A DNA stretch of 64,000 nucleotides from Caprella mutica (taxonomy: Eukaryota > Arthropoda > Malacostraca > Amphipoda > Caprellidae), in contig CANNZV010001050.1 in assembly GCA_947561585.1 (NCBI GenBank), positions 1 to 64,000 on the forward strand, read 5' to 3'. The notes under the pieces are model-generated. The model worked only from the letters and a program-made list of their open reading frames with translations. It was not told where the DNA came from and searched no databases. Position 1 is the first letter of the stretch, and each line of letters starts with the position of its first letter. Made by a program: the position numbers and the translations under genes. Below, in pieces: positions 22,395-33,324 of this stretch.

Positions 22395-23255
22395 CCATGT
22401 AAATCTCCTGTTTCAGGATTACCCATAAGTTTTTGATAGGGTTCAAATCGAGAGAGCATGGTGGCCTTACCATCAAACGATCATCTTTCGAACCTGTCTA
22501 TGACAAAAACTAATGCCTGTGTTGCCTTAGAAGAGTGAAACGGGGTATTGCCATGCTGAAATATCAACTTTTGAGGCTTTCTGTTATCCAGCCATGGAAG
22601 CAAAGCCTTCTCAAGAAGCTGGCAATAGGTCATAGAATTATTTTTACGCCATCAGGCACTCTAACAGGACCAACAAGCCCATTTCCATTTATTCCTGAGC
22701 TAATCATTAAATGAAAATGAATGTGATGCGATGGGCCGCTTCCAACCCAACCTTTCTTCCATCCGTTAGGCCCGTCCAGAGTTAATAATACCATTTTCAT
22801 ATCTTTCTTCATATTCTTTTGCGCCAATTACAACCGCAATTCCTTGTGTCTGGGAGTCAGACGAGGTCGTTTTTCAGGCGACAGGTTCTTGCCTGTGACT
22901 CTCAGTAACCGGCATCTTGTTGATGTGGAGATTTCTGACAAATTTCCTAAAGCAAAAAATGCTTTCCATATCTGCCCTGGCTTATTAAACAGCTGCCTCT
23001 TCACAGAACGAAGGTCCAGAGTAATCACTGTTTTCAGGACACCTGAGTTTGACTCCGAGTCTTCCTTGGCGAAAGGTCATATAGAAATGCTTCACAATGT
23101 CAACACGGCGGTCAATAGAGTGGGCTATAACTTTAGAAGGAGTACCTTTAGCTGTATCTTTAACAATAGTAGCATTTTCAGCCTCAGTGAGACACTTATT
23201 CCATCTCATTGTCAAAAAATCATTCAGCAGCTAATAGCATGGCACACCAACAAAT
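22395..23255 (-). pseudogene. mariner/Tc1-type transposase, inactivated
   Basis: The minus strand encodes a decayed transposase. The N-terminal helix-turn-helix part (23215-22985) contains TEAENATIVKDTAKGTPSKV. The linker (23028-22828) contains SPEKRPRLTPRHKELRL, a typical Tc1/mariner run. The catalytic part (22827-22395) contains LDGPNGWKKGWVG, NGNGLVGPVRVPDGVKI, then LIFQHGNTPFHSS and LDLNPIKNLW in other frames. The stretch that should hold the first catalytic Asp is missing (KMVLL runs straight into TLDGP). The second is Gly (QHGN instead of QxDN). The third acidic residue is Lys (NPIKNLW). It is therefore dead even apart from its frameshifts. Terminal repeats were not found. Confidence 0.85.
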
Positions 23256-24630
23256 CACGTTACGTGTAATAGCTCAACCAAGAGGCTAGGTAAGCAAATG
23301 AAGATCATATGAAAGTGTTGCCATACGAATACAACTCTGCTACAAAAGTTACAAAAGAATTCGAAATGTGTAAATACCTGAAATACTGAAAAATAAGTAA
23401 AGCTAATAGCGTGGCACATGGTGTAGAAGATTGTAGTTATCTAGGAAACTGATATAGAATCTGTCATTAACTAGGAATTTACCTAAAATTCTTCCAACAG
23501 TATCATTCAGTTTTTTATCTATTTTTGCAGCGGAAAAGCTATTTCATTTAAATTTTTATATACCATTCGATATACGAATTTAATCTAGCGGTTAAGAGAT
23601 ATTCAAGAAGAAAGACTTAAATTGTTTCTTCTATTGCTAATTGTCTGAGTGAATAGCAGTTAGTTTTTGTCTACTTTGCAGCGAATAAACGGTTACTTAG
23701 AAAAATTGACAGAATTCGATAGATTATTAAAGGTCCCCTCCATTCTATTTTTTTATTTCTCTATTCATCAGAGCTAAGGTTACTGATTATAAAACTGCAA
23801 ACCATTTCAAATTTGGTTGTACAGTTTTATTATATTATGTAATTTAAGATTTGTTTCCGTTTTTTCCACTACCCCTCGAAATTTCAAGCAAAGAAAATGC
23901 CCGCATGTACGATAGGCTAACTAGATCCGACAAATTCAAAACAATAACAAAGCTGATTCCAAGATAATGGATCAATAACGAATCCAAGTACCTAATTAAA
24001 TATTTCTTACTAATATTTTTCATATATCATAACATTTTTCCTATCTAGAGAACTGTTAATTTTAAAACACTGCATTTGAATAAGTATGTACTACGTATAT
24101 ATGAACGAACATACCTACTCAATTATGCGGCCCTTTGTCTTATTATGATTCTCAGAATGAGAAAAAGCGAAATGTGAATATTTCTTATATAATTAATTGT
24201 GCTTACTGTTATATGTTATGTAACCTTAGCTCTACATATTCAAAGCAATTCCAGATTTTTTTAAATTTAGAGTGGAGAGGACCTTTAAAAGAAAGATTGT
24301 CGATTAAAAAATATTCAAGAAAAAAGAATGAAATTGTTCTTTTCCCACACTAATCAGCGGAGTGCACAGCTTTTTTATTTTTGTCTATTTCCATCAGAAA
24401 ATAATCATATAAAAATATTTTTCAATCGTATGATAAATTCATTAATTTAAAAGAATTCTGAGTAGGGAACTAGCATCCAAATATGTAGGGTTTTTAGATA
24501 AAAACGCATATGTCTTACTTTTTCACAATTATTCTTCAAAAAATCGTACGTCTAGCAATTTTTTTCCCTATTCATCTAACCTGTTATAGTCTATGAACCT
24601 TGGCCAAGGCTATGACATGCCCTTTATCAC
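23256..24630. repeat. A+T-rich stretch; 23600-24440 is a dispersed repeat
   Basis: Segments of 23600-24440 match 56690-57380, for example the runs 'CCCCTC...AATTTCA-GCAAAGAAAA', 'CCTAATTAAATA', 'AACATTTTT' and 'ATTCAAGAAA-AAAGAATGAA'. The second copy lies inside the hAT element at 55652-57667. It has no ORF of interest. Confidence 0.5.
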
Positions 24631-24639
24631 ACTCTCTTG

Positions 24640-26165
24640 GAAACTAAGAACGGTTTAGTTAGGGTTTCTCTATGAAGGGTGGTTGTGAAGCTACCGCACA
24701 TTCTGCTAGAGCAGCAAGACGTTACTTGAGTGACTGTAGTCATAGAAGGGTGTTTCTCAATTAAGGTGGATATGAAGACGCCTCTGACTGTCTGAGGAGA
24801 GACGAATTCTTACTATCATTCGTAACAGTATGATGGAGCTATATAGACTCCTATGGCAAATTTATTTTTCACCTCCAGCATTGTTCTTTGGTGAAGAGGG
24901 GCAGACTGCAGAGAACAGAGCCAGGTATCCAGCAGGGAGACTATTTTGGACTGCTATTTTTCATCTTAGAATAAACAAGGTGGATTTTATGGTTGAATCG
25001 GAGTTCAATGTTTGATATCTGGACGATGCAGCTCTGGGAGATACACCAGTGAGAGTTTTGGAAGATGTAAGAGTCTCGACAGGTGAAATGAGTGCCATTG
25101 GAATTGAATTCGATATAACTAAATGTGGGATGACCATCATCGATGATACTGCCCCATGTGAGACAGAACTGTATAGTTCATGGCAGTGTTTCCTAATGTC
25201 AGGGTAGTTCTAGGGACGATTGCTCTTTGTTGGGAATGCCTATAAATGACATTGATTTTCCTGCAGAGGTTTTAATAAGAGTAGAAGTACTAGGTATTAT
25301 TATGATCTCTCAGTTGCCGGTGGTTAATAACCATCAAGTCTTTGTTTTGTTGAGAAATACTTTCCAATTCAAAAGCTGCAATATTTATTGCAGGCTTCTC
25401 CATATTACAAGCATTAAGTCTAGCTTAACTGTTTTGACAAATCACTTAGATTTCCTACTACCGGTGTGACCAATGTAGAGATGTCTGCTGATTCTTAAGT
25501 CCAGGCAAGTCTAACGGTTGGCCGGTGGATTGGGTTGTAGGAGACCCAATCCTTTTTTTATCTGCTGTAGTATCTTAAATGTATTATATGAGTAATTTAG
25601 TTGACGCTATTCGTTTTAAGATTAATCTGGGTGATGCTGGGAACTTACGGATACAGTTGGGATATGGAATCGGGGATTACCGGGTTGTCTCCCTTACCAG
25701 TATATGAATCCATTCAAAAAGAATGGGATTCATGGGAAGGATCATACATTAATAGAAGCCTAGATCTGATCTGATGGAGAGAGCACGACTGTTATCCGTG
25801 TCTCATAATGAAACTAGAGTGTGGTTAAATGCAATTCTCATACCGTCATTAAGTACACAGCTTACTCTAGAGATCCTTATTAGGGTAGCATTGCTCATAG
25901 AGTGGGTACCAGAGTTTGTGTGAAGCACATTTTGCCACTGTCGCATTGCAATGGATATCAGAGGATTGCATGGCCTTTCTTGTAGGTAGAGTTCTAAGCG
26001 TCACCCAAGACATGCGGAAATTAATAGTGTGGTGAAACAAGGTTTGCAGTGAGCAGGACTTCCTTTAATGATTCAGCTTCTTGCACTTGAGAGAGGTGAT
26101 GGTAAGCATCACCGGAACCGGAATGGAAAAGTCTGGTTTGGGACTACAAATTTATGGACACATTA
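24640..26165 (+). pseudogene. RT-family pseudogene 1, upstream of tRNA-Pro copy 2
   Basis: A reverse-transcriptase relic across several frames. Near 24880 LFFGEEGQ corresponds to the loop before the conserved QQGD-type motif (here decayed). At 24998 SEFNV is followed by a TGA in place of Trp and then the catalytic YLDD (25016-25027). LGDTPVRVLEDVRV and SAIGIEFDITKCGM follow. Near 25780 a different conserved region starts: ERARLLSVSHNETRVWLNA. Further on are RGLHGLSC-like and GKVWFGTTN segments. From memory, RT followed by this C-terminal region (RARLL..WLNA, then WD.TCVDT) is a recurrent arrangement in invertebrate RT-like gene models. It was not checked by search. Stops and frameshifts throughout; not functional. 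Confidence 0.75.
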
Positions 26166-26333
26166 ACACTGCCTATGAAAGTAACGCATCTTAATTTTGG
26201 TTAATTTCTATGTTATATTTAGAGTACTCAGGTGGCAATTAATACTGGTCAGTGGGAAACAACACATCAGGTGATATTGATAGCCTTGAAAATTAAGTAC
26301 AACTGATTATTCTAGTCATTAAACAACACTCAT
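26166..26333 (+). promoter_or_regulatory. conserved 5' flank of tRNA-Pro copy 2
   Basis: Contains GATATTGATAGCCTTGAAAA and TTAAGTAC about 60 bases before the tRNA, as at copies 1 and 4. Upstream, ACTGCCTATGAAAGTAACGC matches the segment before copy 5 (AATGCCTATGAAAGTAGGGC near 38515). Confidence 0.45.
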
Positions 26334-26405
26334 GGCTTGATGGTCTAGGGGTATGATTCTCGCTTTGGGTGCGAGAGGTCCCGGGTTCAAATCCCGGTCA
26401 AGCCC
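26334..26405 (+). tRNA. tRNA-Pro (UGG), copy 2, intact
   Basis: A 72-base cloverleaf. The acceptor GGCTTGA pairs fully with TCAAGCC (discriminator C). The anticodon stem CTCGC/GCGAG closes loop TTTGGGT with anticodon UGG. The T arm CCGGG-TTCAAAT-CCCGG is perfect. An internal A box (TGGTCTAGGGG-like) and B box (GGTTCAAATCC) are present, with no intron. A TTTT Pol III terminator begins 8 bases after the gene. It decodes CCN proline codons. It lies 170 bases downstream of RT pseudogene 1. Confidence 0.97.
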
Positions 26406-26487
26406 GGTTGAATTTTATTTCAAAATATCAATTGTTAATGTAATACTACATACAGAGGTTGGTAAAAAATAATTGGAACACTACGCT

Positions 26488-26801
26488 TTAAGGGGACCGC
26501 CCTCGGAAAATCTCTAAATTGTATCATTTATTTTTTATTTCATAAATAGGTACCTAATAACCTTATAAATGATTGTCCAAATATTAGAACTCTGGAGTGT
26601 GCCTGTATGACGCTATGCCCCTGGGGAAAGGGGGTGGGAATAGCGCTCTATTTGTTCGAATAACTCGTTTTCTATGGGTCTAATCGAAAAAATGCCACGA
26701 ACAAAAAGGATAGGGAATTTAATTTTTATGAGGATACCAAGTTTCAAAACCATAGCTTCATCGATAAAAATGTTTTCAAAATCTGGGGACGGTCCCCTTA
26801 A
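26488..26801. mobile_element. 306-bp MITE with TTAA target duplication
   Basis: TTAA (26488-26491), then GGGGACCGCCCTCGG; the inverted right end CTGGGGACGGTCCCC is followed by TTAA (26798-26801). TTAA duplications are typical of piggyBac-type transposition. A related element spans 33609-36822. No coding sequence. Confidence 0.75.
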
Positions 26802-28064
26802 AGTACTATATTTTTAGAACCTCTCGCGTGAGAAACTACCCCAAAAATAAATATTTCTAATAAAAATTTCACGCCGAATAAATAGCGCAATTGCTTTTTA
26901 CAGCTTGAGAATAAATACCGCTACCGATAATTAGAAAAAAAAGCGTTTTCCTATTGTGAATCTGTTAAATTGTTGTTTTATTAGCGGAACTTTTACGCTT
27001 CCTTCGTATTACAATAATTTATATTCAATTTACCTCTGACAATGAAGAAACCGACTGATGGTAAACGTGAAAGCTAATGTAGCCACAAGCAAATTTTGCT
27101 TTTCGAAAAGATAAGAGATGACAGGAGGCAGCAGATTGACGTTGCCGTCCCATAAATCAAAGCATTTTTCCATATCTCCATCTAAGCAAATGGCATTGAT
27201 TAAAAAACACAGTTTAGAAGAAGACAATGATTTCAACGAAAGGGTGAAGGAAGAAGAGTGTTTCGAAGTATACCATAAAGGTGCACATTGCAGAAGCAGT
27301 CATCGGATATACTGTAGGTCGGTTTTTCGCGCGGGAGGGTCTTAAAATATGCAAGCTCTACACTATAACAGGAAGTATCACAGGTCTTTTATATCAAAAA
27401 TGCATAGCTTACAGTCACGCTTTGTTTCGTATAACATAAGTCATACATATTCAGGTTGTAAATTTTAGCTTCAAATTAAAACATAAAACTCATTCCTGCA
27501 TCATACTAACCTTCTTTATCTTTTTTTTTCTTTAAAATTATCATGATGGCAAATTGCTGTTGCCTTTTAGTTATATTCCCAATATCCAATGAGAGAAAGA
27601 CTGCGGTCATCATTAGCAAGTTCGATTGAGATCTTCGAAGCTATTCTTCCCCTTCTGTTGTTTTATTAAATACTAGTATTACTGTATTTACCTGTTAAGA
27701 ATAACGTGTTCTCAATTGCATCAATATTTGTGTAATATAACCTTAAGCACTTGGTCTGTGTCCTCAGATTTAGGCCCCCTTCACACTTGCTTTTCTCTAC
27801 GCCGTCTTTAAAAAAATGAAAATTGCAAAAAGTTTAGCTGCAATTAATTTTTTAACGGAGCGTTTTTTTACCAGCATTTTTTCTAATGCAACATAGCTCA
27901 GTGACTTCAGCAGGATACGAATGTCTATTGTATCGTTCACATTAGCTTTTTTGATTTTGATTGCAAACATACACAAAACTTTTGACGAAAATAAGAGGAA
28001 AAATAGAAAATGAATAGTGATTGTCTACAATGGTTATAATTTTATACCCAAGTAACAAGGGTCA
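26802..28064. other. A+T-rich, no supported gene
   Basis: Overlapping 68- and 75-codon ORFs on opposite strands near 27030-27345 show no family signature. GGGTAAGTGTGAAAAG-like or splice signals could not be assigned. Confidence 0.35.
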
Positions 28065-28088
28065 NNNNNNNNNNNNNNNNNNNNNNNN
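28065..28088. other. assembly gap of 24 N with duplicated edges
   Basis: CCAAGTAACAAGGGTCA ends exactly at the left edge of the gap (28048-28064) and occurs again exactly at the right edge (28089-28105). The gap is probably artificial: two contig ends that overlap by 17 bases rather than missing sequence. Confidence 0.9.
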
Positions 28089-28105
28089 CCAAGTAACAAG
28101 GGTCA

Positions 28106-29280
28106 CTTATAGCAATGGTGATAGAGTTGCAATAGTTAGGTAAGTTATGAATTATCGGACAGTTACACATATTCGATCAAATAAGAAAAAGTATATAATT
28201 AATATGACATTTAACTCGTTTTATTAAAAATGTGGAACTGTTCGATTATTCAGAAGATACCCTTTAAGTTTCTATTAATTGCACCTGAAAAAGAATGAAC
28301 ATTCCCGAATATATAGTAGATTAGTAGTTTTGTGAGAAAATGGAAACTATGTAATTACAATGGTCCTTTATTCCAGAGCGTTTTAAATTATTTCAGAAAT
28401 CATAATATTTCGTCGTACTAATGAAAACGTTGTCGAGGTTATCCTCATGCTGCTCCGTATATATATACTATACAGTGCATAGATCGAAGAATTTAAAGTC
28501 AAACGTAAGACAGTGAAGAAGGCTACACAATTAATTCGGTATAGAGATATTTTCAAATAATCTTCTGTGTGTAAACACCTTCTCTTGATAACATTGGTAA
28601 AATTATTTCTTCGTTTTCTCTCCAGATTGAAAAGAACACAAAATATGTTAAAAATCCAATAAGAATAATTGTTACATATTCTCTGCAATATTTGAGGGGG
28701 CATGTACCTCATTATTTACAAGTTGTTTCAAGACACAATATAAACGTAAGAAAATTCATCCAGATATATGATCTTAATGATTTATCTTATAGCATCGCAT
28801 TATTAGTAGATAAGAAGAAATTGAATGAGTAAATTGGTATTTGAAAGATCATTGAAATTTTGAGAAACTAGCCTTAAATCAAAAAGAATGCTATATGCAG
28901 ACTTGTCAAGAAAACACAAATTTCACACTTAAAGTCCGATTAGTCTCTATTTAAAGGGACGGTAAATTCAAAGCATGTTTAGAATTTTACTCCTAAAATA
29001 ATGTAATGAGGATTCACCCGATTTTCTGCTTACTTTTAGAAATGTAAGCTTGATGAGCATTTGTCCTTTCGACGAGAGTTTACCGAAGACAACGCACTGC
29101 CAGTAAATAATGTACATGAAAATTTGAAGGTATTTACTTGATACATTGGATTGCATGCACTTTCTATGCAAAGGTGGTTATTAATTATATATGTTTATGA
29201 ATAGCAATGAGTATTTCAGTGGATTCCACATAAATAATTATAAAATTCTATGAATGAACTGCTATCCATTACCAGTTAGT
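28106..29280. other. A+T-rich, no supported gene
   Basis: A 109-codon minus-strand ORF (28712-28383; Arg/Ile-rich) has no recognisable domain and no second copy. I treat it as unproven. Confidence 0.35.
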
Positions 29281-29360
29281 GCATAACATTGCAGCCGATA
29301 TTGATAGCATTGAAGGTGAAAGTTCCATTTCAATAATATTTGGATAATGGCTCTATTAAT

Positions 29361-29432
29361 GGCTTGATGGTCTAGGGGTATGATTCTCGCTTTGGGTGCG
29401 AGAAGTCCCGGGTTCAAATCCCGGTCAAGCCC
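29361..29432 (+). tRNA. tRNA-Pro (UGG), copy 3
   Basis: Same 72-base cloverleaf as copy 2 with all stems paired. The only difference is one base in the variable loop (GCGAGAAGTC instead of GCGAGAGGTC). A and B boxes are intact, and a TTTT terminator follows (AAATTTTAC). The 5' flank holds GATATTGATAGCATTGAAGG, a diverged version of the shared block. It is likely functional. Confidence 0.95.
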
Positions 29433-29884
29433 AGTTAAATTTTACTACCAAGTATACCTATTGATAGTATAATAGTAAATATAATGCATTGTAATAAATC
29501 ATACGCATACGTGTATCACAAGCACAACACATCATTGTTAATCAGTGTTTCTTAACCTTATTGAAGTACTGAACCTCACAAATGCCGTTCATGAATTCAT
29601 AAAACCTTTCAAAGATAGAAAAATGAAATGTTCTTTTCTCTTCAAAATCAGAACATATGTATACAACTATTTACTGTTTTAGTGCAAAAACTGTACCACA
29701 CAGCCTTTGCGTACAAAATGATTGTGTTCTAATAACAAATTAAATAGAATAACATAAATTTCCCCAAAATCATAACGATTGTCTTACAAAACACTTAAAT
29801 CACTGTTCTAAATCCACTTAGCAATATAAAGAAATTTTAAGAATATCCGTTTACTGTTGTATACTACACCTCAGGACAACATTA
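29433..29884. other. tRNA 3' flank and A+T-rich spacer
   Basis: The first 60 bases match the other tRNA 3' flanks. The rest shows nothing I can assign. Confidence 0.4.
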
Positions 29885-30250
29885 CGAGCATCTGCTCTTG
29901 GAAGCTGCAGTGTCCTGATAGTGGTCGGGAATCTCGTTTAGTGTCTATCGCAACCAAAATCACAGCAATTGGCCCAGTTTTTAGAGACCGACTCTCTGCC
30001 TAGGCAGCCTGATCCCATAGTCCCAGTTATAGGTAATCAACACGTCTGCAACGATGATAGGCTAAAAAAAGTCGAAATACAATGTTGTAGCCAAGTTTTC
30101 AGATGGTGAAGTGAGTGGAGCAGTTCTCTAGTTGTCATTTTCAGATGGACAGAGGGAATGACAGAGCCTCCGGATACTTCAGTTGTTCCGAAGGATGGTG
30201 TCCCGAAGGCTATTAATTCAGAGAGGTTCATGGCTTCTCCGGCCCCGTCT
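29885..30250. repeat. dispersed repeat S, copy 3 (diverged)
   Basis: Aligns with 12500-12760 and 16810-17230 through short blocks: GGAAGCTGCAGTGTCCTGAT, TGGCCCAGTTTTTAGAGA, CATAGTC-CAGTTATA, CACGTCT and GAAGGCTATTAATTC. It lies immediately upstream of RT pseudogene 2, in the opposite coding sense. Confidence 0.6.
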
Positions 30251-30384
30251 ACTTTTTATGGAACAGCATTGTGTGCTTTAACAAAAAACGGAAGTTGGTA
30301 TCAGACCCATAGAAGTTGGTAATATCTTGCGGAGGTTAAATGGCAAGGCAGCACGCCATTATCACACTCTCTTTGTAGCAAATT

Positions 30385-31915
30385 AAAACTGGTTCAGTAG
30401 GGTTTCTCTAAGAAGGGTAGTTGTGAAGCATCCGCACATTCTGCAAGACGTTACTCGAAACACTGTCATCACAGAAGGGTGTTTCTCAAATTGGGTATTA
30501 AAAAATCTTTTACTGTCTGAGGAGAAACACATTTCTTACTATCTTTCGTAGCTGTGGCTCGTAGGATTGAATTGGAGTTCAATGTTTGGTATCTAGATTA
30601 TAAACGATGCAGCCCTGGGATGTACACCAGAGAGAGTTTTGGATGATATGAGAGTCTTGATGGGTGGTTTGAGTGCCATTGAACTTGAATTTATTAGGAC
30701 TAACTGTGAGATGACCAACCTCGATGATAATTGTTGTTCCGGCCAGTGCTTCCTAATGTCAGGTTACTTAATAAGGACAATTGCTCTGTGTTGGGAGCGC
30801 GCCTTTGAATAAAATTGGTATTCCTGCTGAGATCTTATAGAGTGGTTGATAACCATCAAGTCTTCGTTTTGTTGAAAAAACTTTCTGTAATTCGAAGCTG
30901 CAATACGTTGCAAGCACTTATTTAGATCTTTTGTTGGCAGCGTGACCAAAGTAAATATGTCTGTTTATTTTTGAGTTCATGTAATTCTACCGGTTTGTCT
31001 TGATGGTCTGGGTTATATAGGAGAGTTGGAAAGAGATACAAAACCTGCGATTGTATCTTCAATGTATTCTATGAGAATTTGATTGACACTAATATTTTTA
31101 ATATTAACTTTCGGATGCAGTTGGGATATGGAGGTGAGATTAACAGTCTGGTATCCCGGTACCAATCCATGAGTCCAGCAAAAAAAATACACCTCGGCCT
31201 CTTCCAGTAATAGAGAGTCTCTTGTCCAGAGCTGATCAGGGAGAGAGAGCTCGACTGCTTTCCGCATCTTGTAAGGAAACTGAAGTGTGGTTGAATGCAA
31301 TCTCATACCGTCATTATGTACACATTATGCTCCGAAGGCCTGAGGCTAACCATTGCACTCAGAGTAGCTGCCAGAGTTTGTGCAGCTCATTCTTGAGATG
31401 GATTTCAGAGGTCTGCTTGGCTTTACTTGTATGTATACTGTATAGCTCTGGGCGTCATCAAAGTCATGCGGCAATGACGATGTGGTAAAACGGACTTTGC
31501 AGAGAACAGAACTCCCTTCAGTGCTTGAGCTTCTTGGACTTAACAGAGGTGATGGTAATGATCTTGATGTTATTAGAGTTATCCTAACAGGAATAGGAAA
31601 AGTCTGGTTTAGGCAGCACATGTGTCGATACAGTTGCCGAGACACACCTCAATGTTTCCGTGGCTGAAGCTGGATCAGCATCTGGGGAAAAAGAAAAATC
31701 AGCACAAAGAAAAATAAACTTCAGAACTACTCCGCCCTTAGTGATGCCATCATATTTGAGGCAATTGCTATAGAGACCACAGGAGCGTACACTAACGTAG
31801 ACGCATTGTTGAGACCATGTAAGATCCGAGGTAGTCTTTCTGGTTCCAACAGTGAATGGTTCATGCGATCCGGAGAGGAAATGACTTGAACATCCTCCAG
31901 CTGCAAAGGACATTT
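30385..31915 (+). pseudogene. RT-family pseudogene 2, upstream of tRNA-Pro copy 4
   Basis: A paralogue of 24640-26165, collinear along its length. EFNVWYLD (near 30570) retains the Trp that is a stop in copy 1, but a short insertion breaks the second Asp of YLDD. ALG-TPERVLDDMRV and a SAIELEF stretch follow. The C-terminal region is better kept than in copy 1: GERARLLSASCKETEVWLNA near 31245, CVDTVAETHLNVSVAEAG near 31622, then an AIIFEAIAIETTGA-like stretch near 31747. Multiple frames are needed to read it, so it is a pseudogene. It is followed after about 170 bases by tRNA-Pro copy 4. Confidence 0.75.
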
Positions 31916-31949
31916 TAAGAGGGTGGAATCCACCCCTTCAGGGGTGAAT

Positions 31950-32082
31950 TTCACAGTTATAGCGAGAACACTAATGTAAGTACTGCTGAGTAATACCAGT
32001 CAGTGCAATATACATTAGCTGATATCGATAGCCTTGAAAATTGAGTACATTTTAATATACTATTCACGGCAATAAAATTCAT
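31950..32082 (+). promoter_or_regulatory. conserved 5' flank of tRNA-Pro copy 4
   Basis: Contains CACAGTTATAGCGAGA and ACTGCTGAGTAATACCA, matching the region before copy 1, and GCTGATATCGATAGCC plus TTGAAAATTGAGTAC, the shared block. Confidence 0.45.
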
Positions 32083-32154
32083 GGCTTGATGGTCTAGGGG
32101 TATGATTCTCGCTTTGGGTGCGAGAGGTCCCGGGTTCAAATCCCGGTCAAGCCC
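32083..32154 (+). tRNA. tRNA-Pro (UGG), copy 4, intact
   Basis: Identical in its 72 bases to copy 2: fully paired acceptor, anticodon UGG, perfect T arm and intact A and B boxes, with a TTTT terminator 8 bases downstream. Likely functional. Confidence 0.97.
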
Positions 32155-32209
32155 GGTTGAATTTTACTTCGAAATACCTATCGATAATAGAATGGTATAT
32201 ATGTATACA

Positions 32210-32290
32210 GTAGAACTCCTCTATAATGAATGTAGAGTTCTGAGTAAGCGAATTACACCGTATAGAGGACCATGAATCGCTATTTATTAG
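32210..32290. repeat. pogo-like terminal sequence
   Basis: TATACAGTAGAACTCCTCTA is followed by internal variants AGAGTTCTGAG and CCGTATAGAGGACC. The TA-CAGTAGAAC-TCTATA pattern resembles pogo/Tigger ends. Similar inverted sequences occur near 39640-39680 and 56550-56635. No partner end is seen here. Confidence 0.4.
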
Positions 32291-32399
32291 TTTTATTAAA
32301 ACAATAGCGATTAGCCGACACTCCCATCGGGGTCTGACTCCCCTCATGGGTCTCAAACCTGGCTTCTCTCCTCATACCCGGCCATGTTGACATAAAACA

Positions 32400-33110
32400 G
32401 CGTCCGATCGCAGACACCCATGGCTCCAGCTGCAGCACCTACCACTACCATCGCTCCATCGTTCAATTTCCGTCTTTAACTCCCCTTCCCCTCCCCACCC
32501 TGTCATCCACTTCACTCTTGGCTTGTCTCATCACTGCCTGATGTAAGATGTTAAATGGTATCGTTGATGTGGAATAAGCCCTCACACAAACCTCTCCAAG
32601 GCACCGACAATTCACTTATCCCTTGCTTACCGTTTACTCGATATTCAGTCATCTCCTGCAATGTACCATTGTATCCAGACACATCCCATTCATTCTATAT
32701 CCTTCAAGTAGCAAGCACATAGCTGGATTGCTCGCTCTAGGATATGCCTCCAGCCATTCCACTGTCATAACTCTAGGTTCAACCGTCTCCCTAATCCTAT
32801 TCTTCATCCTCCTATTCTTCATCCCTCTCAGCTCCTACTCATGGCTTAGTGTCCACGCTTCTCCATCTTCGCCCTTTTATTTTTCGTATACTCCTCTAGC
32901 TTCTCTATTACCTTCAACCCCTCCCACCGTATCCTCGGAAATTGGATCTCCATCCACCCTATCCTATTTCAATACCTTCACCTCTATGATCTTAACACTG
33001 TGTTCTGAGAGCCCCTCGCTGCATTACGTCTTCATTCGTTTCACCATCTATACCCATTCACTCATCCTAACAATAAATCCTTCCAATTCATACCACCTAC
33101 CCTACCTTAT
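32400..33110 (-). pseudogene. LINE fragment, internally deleted second copy
   Basis: Both ends align with the 13440-16060 LINE (near 32420 with 13465; 32820-33110 with about 15830-16130), but the middle, including most of the RT, is missing. A 163-codon plus-strand ORF here is a shadow of the C-rich strand, not a gene. Confidence 0.55.
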
Positions 33111-33324
33111 ATGAAACCATGTTCCCCTCTTACCATATCAATCTATTGTCAAGTAGTATCCTCGGTAACAGGAGTTGCAAAAGGACCAAAACAATTATTG
33201 TGGTGATCAAATGTGCCTGGGTCAAATTAAATTCCCTGCGGCGAATTCCGTGCATAGAAAATTTTCTTCCGGCGAACTTTCCTGTGGTGAATAGTCTTAG
33301 AGCGAAATTTCCGGATACGAATAG
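33111..33324. repeat. left half of the 16061-16526 homology
   Basis: Matches 16100-16345 (AATCTATTGTCAAGT, CTTCCGGCGAACTTTCCTG, GGTGAAT). It ends at ACGAATAG, where the 33325 element is inserted; the homology resumes at 37494. Confidence 0.7.

Noticed and set aside
32623..33114. 163-codon plus-strand ORF, Ser/Pro/Leu-rich
   Set aside because: It lies opposite the LINE fragment, whose coding strand is minus; the C-rich strand produces a long stop-free shadow.
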